Made by a program: the position numbers and the translations under genes
From: Grimontia indica
Lineage (GTDB): Bacteria > Pseudomonadota > Gammaproteobacteria > Enterobacterales > Vibrionaceae
Assembly (NCBI RefSeq): GCF_000333895.2
Contig: NZ_ANFM02000034.1
Coordinates: forward strand, 61,257-125,256
Direction of reading: 5' to 3'
DNA: 64,000 nt
In this document: positions 53,303 to 61,929 of the stretch, one piece after another
How positions within the stretch are numbered: the first letter of the stretch is position 1
Layout of the letters: each line of letters opens with the position of its first letter
The notes under the pieces: model-generated
Told to the model about the DNA's origin: nothing
Seen by the model: the letters and a program-made list of their open reading frames with translations, nothing else
Database searches by the model: none

Positions 53303-53331
53303 AGAATAGGAAGTGACAGTGTCACCAAATC

Positions 53332-54564
53332 TTAGGAGATATTGTGCTTGTAGAAAGGATTCAGTGATGCCTTTACACGCTTTAGAAGCACCAGTGCCGT
53401 GACGCGACCCCAACCAAATAGAATTTTCTGGTGAAGACGAAATATTGTGTCATACAGGTTGCGTACAAAGCGGCCACGAACGATCAATTTGTCGTTCATC
53501 AGGCTGCCTACTGCATAGTCATGGCCAACCGCGATAACCATTCCGCCATCATTGAAAATAAATGGTTTCATCGCTTTACCTTTAAGCATACGGATAAGCT
53601 GGCGAGCTAAATGATCTGCAGCCTGATTTGCTGCTTGCGCTCTTGGTGGTACAAAGCTGCCGTCAGGCTGCGGGCATTCAGCGCTGTCACCGATAACAAA
53701 GATATTCTCATCCATCGAGGTACGCAGCGTTTGGTCAACTTTCAACTGGTTCAGGCGGTTTGTTTCCAATCCATCAAGTGTCGCAAGCCATGGTGCACAC
53801 TTAATGCCTGCCGCCCATAATTGAAGGCTGGCAGTCAGAACTTCACCATTATCAGTAATGAGTTTCCCTTCTTCTGCGCGCGCTATACGCGTGTTTGTTT
53901 TAACGTTCACTCCGCTTTTAGTGAGTGCGTGCTGCACTTTCTGGGACATGCACTCAGGGCCAGCAGGCAATACCCGATCAGAGGCTTCAATAAGGGTAAT
54001 TTTAAGCTCGGCATTTCTGCGGTAACGTTTTAGCTGGTTACTGACTTTTGCAAGCTCGGCGGCCAATTCGACGCCTGTTGCACCTGCACCCACGATAGAG
54101 ATTTGACGCGACTCATCGGCTTTCAGCAAAGGATTAATGTGATCCCATGCTCGCTGGGCTTGTTCTGCAGAGTCTAAAAACAGGCAGTGTTCGCTGACGC
54201 CTGCCGTTTTGAAGTCGTTACTTACTGCGCCAACCGCAATCACCAGATAGTCGTAATCAATCGTCGATATCTGGCCATTGGCATCACGAATTTCAATCTG
54301 TTTGTCAGCGCGGCTAAGTGCAGACATTGAAGCTTGGACATATTGATAGCGATTGCAGAAGCTATGTTGGAGGTAGCTAACAGCATCCAATTCTTGGTCG
54401 AAGGTTCCGGCCGCGATTTCATGCAGACGAGGCTTCCAGTAATGGTGACTGGCAGGCTCAACCAAAATAACCTCATGTTCACGGCGACGCGCAAACTGTT
54501 TACCCAAACGAGTGACTAACTCCAGGCCTGCTGCACCACCACCTACTACAACGATTTTTGACAT
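53332..54564 (-). CDS. NADH dehydrogenase-like flavoprotein (NDH-2 type)
   Basis: 410 residues from the ATG at 54564 with GGGAGAG upstream; the longer frame to 54627 is not supported. FAD-binding GGGAAGLELVTRL at the N-terminus, NAD-binding SIVGAGATGVELAAELA at about 165-181, FVIGDSAECP near 300, and a C-terminal membrane-associating region. It oxidises NADH and passes electrons to quinone without proton pumping. FSP1/AIF-like quinone reductases share the fold. Confidence 0.88.
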   Translation of the reverse strand: MSKIVVVGGGAAGLELVTRLGKQFARRREHEVILVEPASHHYWKPRLHEIAAGTFDQELDAVSYLQHSFCNRYQYVQASMSALSRADKQIEIRDANGQISTIDYDYLVIAVGAVSNDFKTAGVSEHCLFLDSAEQAQRAWDHINPLLKADESRQISIVGAGATGVELAAELAKVSNQLKRYRRNAELKITLIEASDRVLPAGPECMSQKVQHALTKSGVNVKTNTRIARAEEGKLITDNGEVLTASLQLWAAGIKCAPWLATLDGLETNRLNQLKVDQTLRTSMDENIFVIGDSAECPQPDGSFVPPRAQAANQAADHLARQLIRMLKGKAMKPFIFNDGGMVIAVGHDYAVGSLMNDKLIVRGRFVRNLYDTIFRLHQKILFGWGRVTALVLLKRVKASLNPFYKHNIS

Positions 54565-54701
54565 CGTTCTCTCCCAATACCAACACTCAGAGTGTTGTTG
54601 AATACGGTATGCCAGCCTTGTCATCAAGTTTCATAGGCTAGCGGAATGGGGCGCATTATATTGATGATGTGAAAATTGATAATCCAACACATTCGAAATT
54701 G

Positions 54702-54723
54702 ATTATTACCCATAGGTAATAAT
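54702..54723. promoter_or_regulatory. Palindromic candidate operator upstream of NDH-2
   Basis: ATTATTACC-CATA-GGTAATAAT, perfect 9-base arms, about 140 bases upstream of the NDH-2 start. AT-rich and symmetric, it looks like a dimeric regulator site. No regulator is identified. Confidence 0.5.
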
Positions 54724-54737
54724 TGCACTGGATCGGA

Positions 54738-54756
54738 TTCAGGTTATTTGGGTATA
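54738..54756. repeat. Isolated end of the dispersed inverted-repeat element
   Basis: TTCAGGTTATTTGGGTATA is identical to the right terminus of the element at 28851-29116. No interior is left, so this is a remnant or a solo end. Confidence 0.6.
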
Positions 54757-54781
54757 GGAGAGCAGCACCAAGATGCGATCG

Positions 54782-54970
54782 TTATTTTCCTTCTTTAACC
54801 ACTAACTTAGACATCCTTTTCTTCAGTTCTTTTTGAAGGGCATTTTTGTCGTAAGGCTTCATGCCTTTCCACTTTTGGCATTCCTCACGCGTACGACCAC
54901 ACCCTAAACACCATCCTTTGGGGCCAGAAAAATCGCACACATCAATACAGGGACTTTGATTCCGCTTCAT
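54782..54970 (-). CDS. DUF1289 small cysteine-rich protein
   Basis: 62 residues. SPCIDVCDFSGPKGWCLGCG with a following C (REECQKW) is the DUF1289 signature of clustered cysteines, probably metal binding. Lysine-rich tail. It lies 12 bases after the 145-residue gene, in one transcript. Confidence 0.82.
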   Translation of the reverse strand: MKRNQSPCIDVCDFSGPKGWCLGCGRTREECQKWKGMKPYDKNALQKELKKRMSKLVVKEGK

Positions 54971-54982
54971 CGTTATCCTGCT

Positions 54983-55420
54983 TCAAAGCTCACTTAATGT
55001 CTGCTCAATACCGTCTTCAAGTTGCCGGAGACGGTTAAACTCTTCATACAGCTTTTGTTCGAGGTTTTTAAAGTTGAGAGGCAGGTTGCGCTGACAAATA
55101 TGATAACCGCTTCCTATGGTTTGATAGCCTTTCCAGCCCTTGATTTTCTCCCCTTCAAGTTCCAGAAATTTGCGGACAAATTCAGATTGTGAAGGGCAGT
55201 CTTCTTCTGCATGCATACAGATAGGAAACTCTTTCTGCTTTAACTGCGGCGCTTCAATATAGGTTTCAAAGTGGATGCCGCCTTGAGCCTCATTGTGCCA
55301 ACTTTCCTTATAAAGCTGCATGTACACGCCGCGGTTATATATTTCCCAACCATCATCAAACCATGACGACTGCCGGAGCATTTTCTCGAGATTCCGGAAA
55401 ATAGGTTTAATGTCTTTCAT
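54983..55420 (-). CDS. Conserved-looking soluble protein of unknown function
   Basis: 145 residues, no signal or TM: NLEKMLRQSSWFDDGWEIYN, ESWHNEAQGGIHFETYIEAP, KGYQTIGSGYHICQRN, and a helical end LEQKLYEEFNRLRQLEDGIE. Charged and Trp/Tyr rich. I do not recognise a named family. Encoded just upstream of the DUF1289 gene. Confidence 0.6.
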   Translation of the reverse strand: MKDIKPIFRNLEKMLRQSSWFDDGWEIYNRGVYMQLYKESWHNEAQGGIHFETYIEAPQLKQKEFPICMHAEEDCPSQSEFVRKFLELEGEKIKGWKGYQTIGSGYHICQRNLPLNFKNLEQKLYEEFNRLRQLEDGIEQTLSEL

Positions 55421-55732
55421 TCATATGCCTTGAAATACAGACCCAACACGAGCATCTAACATGCTTCTCTACGGTCTGGATTAGCATCCTAGCCAAACTG
55501 AGTTGTTATGTTATAACGTAACCTATCAATGTCGCCAAATAGGTGTCAATAGGCGAGGAACAGCAAAAGCAGTGAGAACGAAATAGAGAAGGTGAATATC
55601 GAAAATGTCTCTTTAGTGTGACACGTCTGGAGTCTAAATTGGCACAGAAATGATACCCTCCAAGCCAGGTTTTCAGCTTGCGATTGGCTCCGAATCAGCA
55701 AGCAATCTGCTTCAACAATGAAAGGGAAATGA
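55421..55732. other. 312-base gap before the broken oxidoreductase
   Basis: No coding frame. It holds a Zur-like palindrome (55502-55522) and the ribosome site of the pseudogene (AAGGGAAATG). Nothing else is supported. Confidence 0.5.
55502..55522. promoter_or_regulatory. Zur-like palindrome
   Basis: The core TGTTATGTTATAACG resembles the Zur operator pattern TGTTAT-N3-ATAACA with one mismatch. It is placed between the divergent 145-residue gene and the oxidoreductase pseudogene. Pattern evidence only. Confidence 0.3.
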
Positions 55733-56633
55733 ATGAGAATTGCCGTAATCGGTTTGGGTGATATTGCTACTAAAGCCTACCTTCCTTTGCTCACCCGCAT
55801 GCCAAATCTCGAGCTTATCTTTTGTACCCGCAACCCAGAAAAACTAGCAGTAGTCGCTAGCAAATATCGCATTGCGGAAACCTGCCGCGATTATCGAGAG
55901 TTGCTTAAGATGAATATCGATGGCGTGATGATCCACACCAGCAGCGAGACCCATGCTGCTATTGCGACGTTCTTTATAGAGCAGCACATTCCCGTTTTCG
56001 TTGATAAGCCTGCCACGCTGAATTTTGCCGACTACCAAAAGCTTCATGATCTGTCAGAGCAAAAATCTGTTCCCTTTGTTTGTTGGCTTCAATCGCCGCT
56101 ACATTCCGCTTTGGAACACGCTGGTGGGCCGAGACGATCTTCGAGCTCTCACTTGGCACAAACATCGACTCAATCTGACAGGCAAAGCACAGGACTTCAT
56201 TTTTGATGACATGATCCACGTGATTGATTCGCTCAATATCCATGGAAACATTGACCAGCAATACATTCAGGTGGTGTGCCAGAAAGCGGGCGATTAAATC
56301 GCCATGATCAATCTATCCTGGGAAGAAAATGGCACTCTGTTTAATGGCCAGATGAACCGTCAGTTCGGCAAAACCTGCGAGTCAGTGTCGTTGGCCTTTG
56401 AAAACGAAGCCTATCAATTTAACAGCTTCCTGAAAGGCGAGAAATTCGAGAACGGTGTCACCCAAACTGTCGAACTGCCCGATTGGACAGATATCCTAGA
56501 AACCAAAGGCTTTAAAGCCATGCTGGAAGATTGGTTGAGTGTGGTGGCATCAGGCCGAATGGATGAGGAAACTAAGCAACGAAACCTATCGACCCATGCG
56601 TTTTGTGAGTGGTTGTTGGGGGAGGTTATATGA
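55733..56633 (+). pseudogene. Gfo/Idh/MocA-family oxidoreductase, broken
   Basis: The N-terminal Rossmann part is intact: MRIAVIGLGDIATKAYLPLL, FVDKPATLNFADYQKLHDL. Near 56079-56081 an extra T in GTTTGTT shifts the frame. The expected GFNRRYIPLWNTLVG, AQDFIFDDMIHVIDSLN continue in the next frame. That frame meets a TAA at 56295-56297, then reads on as LSWEENGTLFNGQMNRQFG to the natural end at 56633. One frameshift plus one nonsense codon: not functional as a single protein. It resembles MviM-like oxidoreductases. Confidence 0.85.
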
Positions 56634-56740
56634 ACCACACTCTGCATCGAAGCTGTAAGCATGGTTCATTGAATGCTTATAAGTCGATAAATAGAAAAAG
56701 AGACCTACAATGACCAAACGGATTTACCGTGTAAACCAGT

Positions 56741-56809
56741 GATATCTGTTGGCGTGCCAATTTGGTCTAGGTGGTAGTGGTAAGCCTCGCAGCCTTAGTC
56801 TTCACCCGG
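56741..56809 (-). pseudogene. Orphan Rhs core fragment
   Basis: On the minus strand it reads EAYHYHLDQIGTPTDI, almost identical to KAYHYHLDQIGTPTDI in the Rhs gene at 57079-60933, with a stop codon just before it. About 70 bases remain. It lies just beyond the immunity gene, the usual place for displaced Rhs tips. Confidence 0.72.
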
Positions 56810-56849
56810 CTGTATTCGAAGTGCCTGGCCCAGTTGTTGTTTTGGAGAG

Positions 56850-57077
56850 TTAACTATAAATATTAACTATTTCTTGAATGACAAGTTGATCTTCATCAGT
56901 TACATCATATTGATAAAATACTGATCCAATAACCCTCCCTGGTATACAGCCAGGTATCATAGAAAAACGCTTGACCATTTCTATTTTTTTATCGCTAGAT
57001 GCTTCATATTTATCTACTAGATAAATAAGCGTTTTAAGAGCGTACGCTTCATCAGCAAGTTTTTCTAATTTGTCCAT
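56850..57077 (-). CDS. Candidate immunity protein for the Rhs toxin
   Basis: 75 residues, AT-rich codons, small soluble helical protein: MDKLEKLADEAYALKTLIYL, VDKYEASSDKKIEMVKRFS, and an acidic end YDVTDEDQLVIQEIVNIYS. It starts 1 base after the Rhs stop, the usual position of a cognate immunity gene. No family recognised. The call rests on position, size and composition. Confidence 0.65.
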   Translation of the reverse strand: MDKLEKLADEAYALKTLIYLVDKYEASSDKKIEMVKRFSMIPGCIPGRVIGSVFYQYDVTDEDQLVIQEIVNIYS

Positions 57078-57078
57078 C

Positions 57079-60000
57079 TTATTCCTCTGGGATTATTTCT
57101 ACTGCATCATAGATAACATCTCGTCTGTCGGCGTGCAATTGTACTGCTCCTCCCTTACCGTATTGAGGATAGGCTTCAGCAAACGGTTCTAATCTTGTCG
57201 GGTCACTGTCACCAGCCCACCTGGGGACTCTGACTTGCGGTTTTCCATCCTCATATAGCTGAAGCGTATCAAATTTCCCACGAATTCTTGCGTCAGACCA
57301 TGATCCTATACCATTCTCATCTGGACCTATGTTCGGTCCTTTGATTTGAAACGCATCAAGCGCATCAGCCGCATTCTCATATTCTTCAAAACCAATATAA
57401 GTAGGCTTACCTCTCCCAGTTTCGAGCATTTCATGTCCCCATTTATAGGGTGAGCCATTATCTTCTAAAAGCCTTTCGTATCTGTAGCCAGTGCTAGGCA
57501 GAGTAGAAGAAGGACCTGAAGGACCAACATAAAAATCCGGTTTTTGACTATCCCCACAACAAGCGCCATTAACAGATACATTCGCCAATCCCAACGGATC
57601 CACCCATCCCGTTGGGTTCGGTACATATTGGTAGTTATTTAATCCACCCGCTAACCCGATGGGGTCGGCCGTAACAAACCGCCCAGTGTTTGGGCTGTAG
57701 TAACGGTGTCGGTTGTAGTGAAGGCCTGTTTCTTCGTCGAAATACTGCCCCTGAAAACGCAATGGGCTGGAGATCTCTTCAACATGCTGTCTTAGCACAT
57801 TGCCATATGCGCGGTATTGCACCGACCAGACCGCTCTACCCTGATTGTCGGTAATATCTGTTGGGGTACCGATTTGGTCTAGGTGGTAGTGGTAAGCCTT
57901 ACAATCTGTGCCTTCACCTGACAGCATTGCCAACGGTTTGAAGGTGCCGGGCTCATAGATGTAGGTCTGGTAATGGTCTTTGCTGGTTTCGGCAATCAGG
58001 GTGTCGCCTTGCCAGATAAACTCAGTAGTTTTCACATTGCCAAGCTTGTTCGTTACGCACTTTTCAATGCGTCGGCCAAACGCATCATATTTGTAGGTGG
58101 CGAACGAACCGTCTGGCAATGTGGCTTTGGTTAAGCGGTGTTGGCAGTCGTACTCATACTGCGTGACTAGGCTTTGCTCTTTGCCGCGTTTTTCAACAAT
58201 TAGTCGGCCAAATTCGTCGTATTCATAGTGACTGTCGCCGTGGAATTTGAGTTGATTACCTTCAACATCGAATGGCTTAGTGCCTGCCTTAGCGCCAATG
58301 ACTTGATCAAGCAGGTTACCTGCTGGGTCATGGGCGAACGATTCTTCCACCACGCCCCGTGTTTTCTTGAGTCGTGAAAGCGGGTCGTAGTCGTAATAAA
58401 CTGTACCGAATCGGCTGTCGGCCATCTCGCTCAGGTTGCCATCAGCACCATAGAGATATTGACGGGATTGTGTCTGTCGCCCGTTTTGGTGCTGGGTATG
58501 GGCAGTCAGTCGCCCCTGTTCGTCATGCTGAAAGCGGCTGAGAATGTCGCCTTGTTTACGGGCGGTTTCCAAACCATTTTGGTAATGGTGACGGGTCAGT
58601 TGCTCATCATTGAGCAAGATACGGCCCAGCACGCCGCCGGCAGAGCGTTCAAAGCTGAGTTTATTAGCATCAGGCAATTGCCAGTGGGAAAGATGTCCGA
58701 CACTGTCATACTCGAAGAAGTTCGATGCCCAGCTTTGGTGTTCCTCGGTGAGCCTGCCAAGTAAATCATATTGCCACGCAAGGGGAGTCTCCCCATCGTC
58801 AACATCAATCAACTGTCCGTAAGCGTCGTAGCTGTAGGCGACCTCTTGTCCATCAGGCAGGGTTTTCTTAGTTAGCCTGCCCATGGCGTCGCGCTCAAAA
58901 ACGGTTTCCAGTTCTGTGCCTTGAGTACCGGTCTCAGTTTTCTTCAGCAGTTTGCCGTTGAGGTCATATTCATAGGCGAAGCGACGGCCATCAAAGGTCG
59001 TTTCACTGCGAACCAGACCGTTGGAGTAGTAATCGATGCGATAGGTTTCGTTGCGCTCATTGATGATGGCGGTAACGAAATTTTTGGCGTTTTCGTACTG
59101 GTAACGAAGGGTAGAGCCGTCAGGTTGGATGACCTGACTAACAAGGTCGGTGTTCGGGTGATAGTCGTACAGGGTTTCCAGGCCGTTTTCATCAATAACA
59201 CGGGTTGCCTTGCCGTAAGCATTGTATTCAAAGTGCTTAGTTTGTCCGGAAGGGAGCTTCACCTTGCTCAGTCTGTCAGCATTGTCCCACTCGTATTGAG
59301 TGACAGCGCCAATGGCCGATTTTTCAACAATGATGCGACCGAAAATATCGTAGCGATAGGAAGCTTGAGAACCATCGGGATAGGTTTCGCCAATCAGCAT
59401 CCCCAGTCGGTTCCAAGCCAATTTATGCTTGCTGCCGTCCGGGTAGGCGATTTCGGTTAACTGACCTTGTCCGTTGTATCGGTAGAAGGTGTCTTGGCCA
59501 AGTGGATCCCGTTTTTCGGTGATGTCTCCTTGCGCGTTGTATTTGTAGCGCCAGTTGCGCTTGCCTTGAATAACCCGGCGAAGGTTGCCTCGCCAGTATT
59601 GGTATTCAATCACCTCTCCATCAGGTAGAACGGTCAGCACGCGCTGTTGAAAGTCGTTGTAGACATGGCGGGTTTCATTGCCAAGCGGGTCGACAGTGAG
59701 GACTAAATCGCCATTTTCATTGAATTCGTTTTTTGTAACGGCGCCGTCAGGGTCTGTTTGCGCTACCAGCTTAGCGTTTTCATCATGTTGGTAAGCGGCA
59801 GTGCTGCCGTCTGAATAGGTGATTTCGACGGCATTGGACGCGTCATCCCACTCGAATTTGGTGTCGTAACCAGTATTGCTCCAGTGATGGACACAACGAA
59901 CTTCCTTTCCTTCACCCTCCCACTGCCAGCCGAACTCTACGCCACCTGCCATTTTGCGCAGCGAGATGACGTTGGACGGGTTATATTGATAATGCTCGCC

Positions 60001-60933
60001 TTCGCCAGCGGTGTTTAAGGCGTTAACGAGTTGCTGATTTTCGTTGTAGTGATAGGTGAAACTGGTGCGCTCTGTTATCCATTCCTTCTTTGAGCCGTCT
60101 GTTTTAAGCGTGCGGAACTCAATCGCAGAAATAAGGCCGCTTTGATACTCAAACCAAAGCGCAATACCCTGTTCGTTGATAACTGCTTGAGGTCGTTGAT
60201 AGCCGTCGTATTCGATTGTTAAGCGGTTATTGTATTTGTCTGATAAACCCGTTAGCTGAGCAGTATTCCCTCTGCGGGTGAAGTGATGAAAGGGTTGCCC
60301 GGCTTGCGCCAAGACATATTCATTCTCTTTTTCACCGAGGAATACTGCTGCACCTGCGAGGTCGTTATAGATTTCAGGTCGCGACTCTGTAGGCTCTGGA
60401 AGTTGGGTGCGTTTGCCCTCGGCATCTTTCCAGAACAACTTGCCCGCTTCGAAGATCAGAGATTGGCTGAGAGGGTGACTCCAGCCATAACCCAAACTTG
60501 AGTTGAGCTCACAGCTTGATGTTTTGTAGGTTCGGGTAAACGTGTAAGGCAACGCACCGGGAAGCGTGACATCGCTAAGTTGAAGGGTTTCTTCACCCGT
60601 GACCATAGATACCGGACAGCCTTCTGACACGTCCTTACCAGCACCTTGTGTTGCGTCGCCTTTCTCGGTGGTGCTTTTTTTGTTATCGATATCCCGAGGT
60701 TTTTCAGAAGTGATATGCGAACTTTGGGTCGCAGAGCGTTTCTCCGAAGTCGCACCGTCTAGGTTTTTCCCCTCGACACTCTGGGTGGCTTTAGCCCTGG
60801 CGTTGAGCTTTCCATTGCCATGCTGGGTGACCTTTTTTAGTGTGTCGATGTTATCCACCGCGTCCACTTTGGTGATATCAACGACTTCTTTGATTTTCTT
60901 CACGGCCTTGACGGCGCGTCCTTTCCTGCTCAT
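57079..60933 (-). CDS. Rhs-family polymorphic toxin with variable C-terminal tip
   Basis: 1284 residues. A Lys/Thr-rich N-terminus (about 1-105) is followed by a DUF6531-type domain (PVSMVTGEETLQLSDVTLPG), then many YD/RHS repeats (YDAFGRRIEKC, YDPLSRLKKTRG) that form a shell. The conserved core ends GRFVTADPIGLAGGLNNYQY ... WVDPLGL near residue 1116. The 168-residue tip (coded by 57079-57585) carries STLPSTGYRYERLL, WSDARIRGKFDTLQL and YPQYGKGGAVQLHAD. There is no PAAR or TM segment at the N-terminus; delivery must rely on the adjacent VgrG, DUF4123 adaptor and accessory protein. Tip activity not identified. Confidence 0.9.
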   Translation of the reverse strand: MSRKGRAVKAVKKIKEVVDITKVDAVDNIDTLKKVTQHGNGKLNARAKATQSVEGKNLDGATSEKRSATQSSHITSEKPRDIDNKKSTTEKGDATQGAGKDVSEGCPVSMVTGEETLQLSDVTLPGALPYTFTRTYKTSSCELNSSLGYGWSHPLSQSLIFEAGKLFWKDAEGKRTQLPEPTESRPEIYNDLAGAAVFLGEKENEYVLAQAGQPFHHFTRRGNTAQLTGLSDKYNNRLTIEYDGYQRPQAVINEQGIALWFEYQSGLISAIEFRTLKTDGSKKEWITERTSFTYHYNENQQLVNALNTAGEGEHYQYNPSNVISLRKMAGGVEFGWQWEGEGKEVRCVHHWSNTGYDTKFEWDDASNAVEITYSDGSTAAYQHDENAKLVAQTDPDGAVTKNEFNENGDLVLTVDPLGNETRHVYNDFQQRVLTVLPDGEVIEYQYWRGNLRRVIQGKRNWRYKYNAQGDITEKRDPLGQDTFYRYNGQGQLTEIAYPDGSKHKLAWNRLGMLIGETYPDGSQASYRYDIFGRIIVEKSAIGAVTQYEWDNADRLSKVKLPSGQTKHFEYNAYGKATRVIDENGLETLYDYHPNTDLVSQVIQPDGSTLRYQYENAKNFVTAIINERNETYRIDYYSNGLVRSETTFDGRRFAYEYDLNGKLLKKTETGTQGTELETVFERDAMGRLTKKTLPDGQEVAYSYDAYGQLIDVDDGETPLAWQYDLLGRLTEEHQSWASNFFEYDSVGHLSHWQLPDANKLSFERSAGGVLGRILLNDEQLTRHHYQNGLETARKQGDILSRFQHDEQGRLTAHTQHQNGRQTQSRQYLYGADGNLSEMADSRFGTVYYDYDPLSRLKKTRGVVEESFAHDPAGNLLDQVIGAKAGTKPFDVEGNQLKFHGDSHYEYDEFGRLIVEKRGKEQSLVTQYEYDCQHRLTKATLPDGSFATYKYDAFGRRIEKCVTNKLGNVKTTEFIWQGDTLIAETSKDHYQTYIYEPGTFKPLAMLSGEGTDCKAYHYHLDQIGTPTDITDNQGRAVWSVQYRAYGNVLRQHVEEISSPLRFQGQYFDEETGLHYNRHRYYSPNTGRFVTADPIGLAGGLNNYQYVPNPTGWVDPLGLANVSVNGACCGDSQKPDFYVGPSGPSSTLPSTGYRYERLLEDNGSPYKWGHEMLETGRGKPTYIGFEEYENAADALDAFQIKGPNIGPDENGIGSWSDARIRGKFDTLQLYEDGKPQVRVPRWAGDSDPTRLEPFAEAYPQYGKGGAVQLHADRRDVIYDAVEIIPEE

Positions 60934-61929
60934 TTACGCACCTACCATGGTTGCGGTACCCGCAACATCTCTGAGTCGATTGATATTTCTTAAAACTGCG
61001 CCGCCGGGGATAACAATACTGAGGACAACCTCAACCAGAATGGAGGCGAGAGATACAGACACCAGAGTGAGGATCTGGAGTGGGCTAAGAATTTTGAACC
61101 AAGAGATGACTGCGTTGAGACACAAGAAGCAGCGCGCTTCATCTTTTATCAGCGTCAGCATTCTTTCGGCTTCTTCTTTGGCTGAGGCCAGTTTTTCAGC
61201 AATCAACTCTGGATTTTCTAAATATTTGGAGAGTTTTTTAGCTAGCTCCGTGGGGTTGGCGAGTAGCTTGAATAAATCAGCAATTTCATCCCAGGCATCA
61301 ACGACAGCATCCAGCATATTATCGAGAAACTTCCCCACTTCGTCCCAGACATCAATAGGATCGTTAAGATAGATTTGCCATTCGCTACGCTGCGTCTTCC
61401 ATTCTTTATCCAACCAAGCAGTGAGCTTGTTGATTGTTGGGTCATAGGAATCGAGCATGGTTTTGATGTCACTTTCGCTCACCTCGGGATAAAAGGTGAT
61501 GCGGACAGGTTTACCCCGATATTTTGGGTCTAGCATGACCTCAGCGGTGCCGTCGCTACCGATTGTGCCGGAAACTGCTGGACCATCAGGTTCGTATGAA
61601 TCGATAAATATCCCATCATCGAATTTGACTGGCTGTACCTTAAATGGCGTGCCTGTGATGGGAACAAAGGCTTCGGCTTCAAAGCAATGAACAAGAGTGA
61701 TCTTTCCATCAAGTGGGCAGGTGATGATATCGGCTTCGATTTCAGAATCGTCTGTATCTGCAGACTGCTCGTTATCATTGACGATAACCTTTTGTTCCAT
61801 ATCCAGCGCCCACCCATAAAACCAGTTCTCTGAGTGTTTGCGGTATTCATCAATCGAGGTCTCGAAATCCGATTTAATCTTGCTGAACATGTTATCGACG
61901 TCAGCCATCGTCATTACGTTACTGCTCAC
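60934..61929 (-). CDS. Unknown T6SS cargo accessory between DUF4123 adaptor and Rhs
   Basis: 331 residues. N-terminal helical part (MADVDNMFSKIKSDFETSID), a beta-rich middle (ITCPLDGKITLVHCFEAEAF, VRITFYPEVSESDIKTMLDS), an amphipathic helical stretch with NPTELAKKLSKYLENPELIA, and one or two hydrophobic segments at about 270-310 (ILTLVSVSLASILVEVVLSI, VIPGGAVL). The Rhs protein lacks its own TM/PAAR region, so this gene may supply a membrane or chaperone function in trans. Stop and starts abut both neighbours. No named family recognised. Confidence 0.7.
   Translation of the reverse strand: MSSNVMTMADVDNMFSKIKSDFETSIDEYRKHSENWFYGWALDMEQKVIVNDNEQSADTDDSEIEADIITCPLDGKITLVHCFEAEAFVPITGTPFKVQPVKFDDGIFIDSYEPDGPAVSGTIGSDGTAEVMLDPKYRGKPVRITFYPEVSESDIKTMLDSYDPTINKLTAWLDKEWKTQRSEWQIYLNDPIDVWDEVGKFLDNMLDAVVDAWDEIADLFKLLANPTELAKKLSKYLENPELIAEKLASAKEEAERMLTLIKDEARCFLCLNAVISWFKILSPLQILTLVSVSLASILVEVVLSIVIPGGAVLRNINRLRDVAGTATMVGA

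Noticed and set aside
53212..53328. Extended N-terminus of the DAACS symporter
   Set aside because: It would add 39 residues encoded over the intergenic hairpin; family members start near MWTKL.
58921..59460. 179-residue plus-strand frame within rhs
   Set aside because: Mirror of the YD-repeat coding strand; no ribosome site or family.
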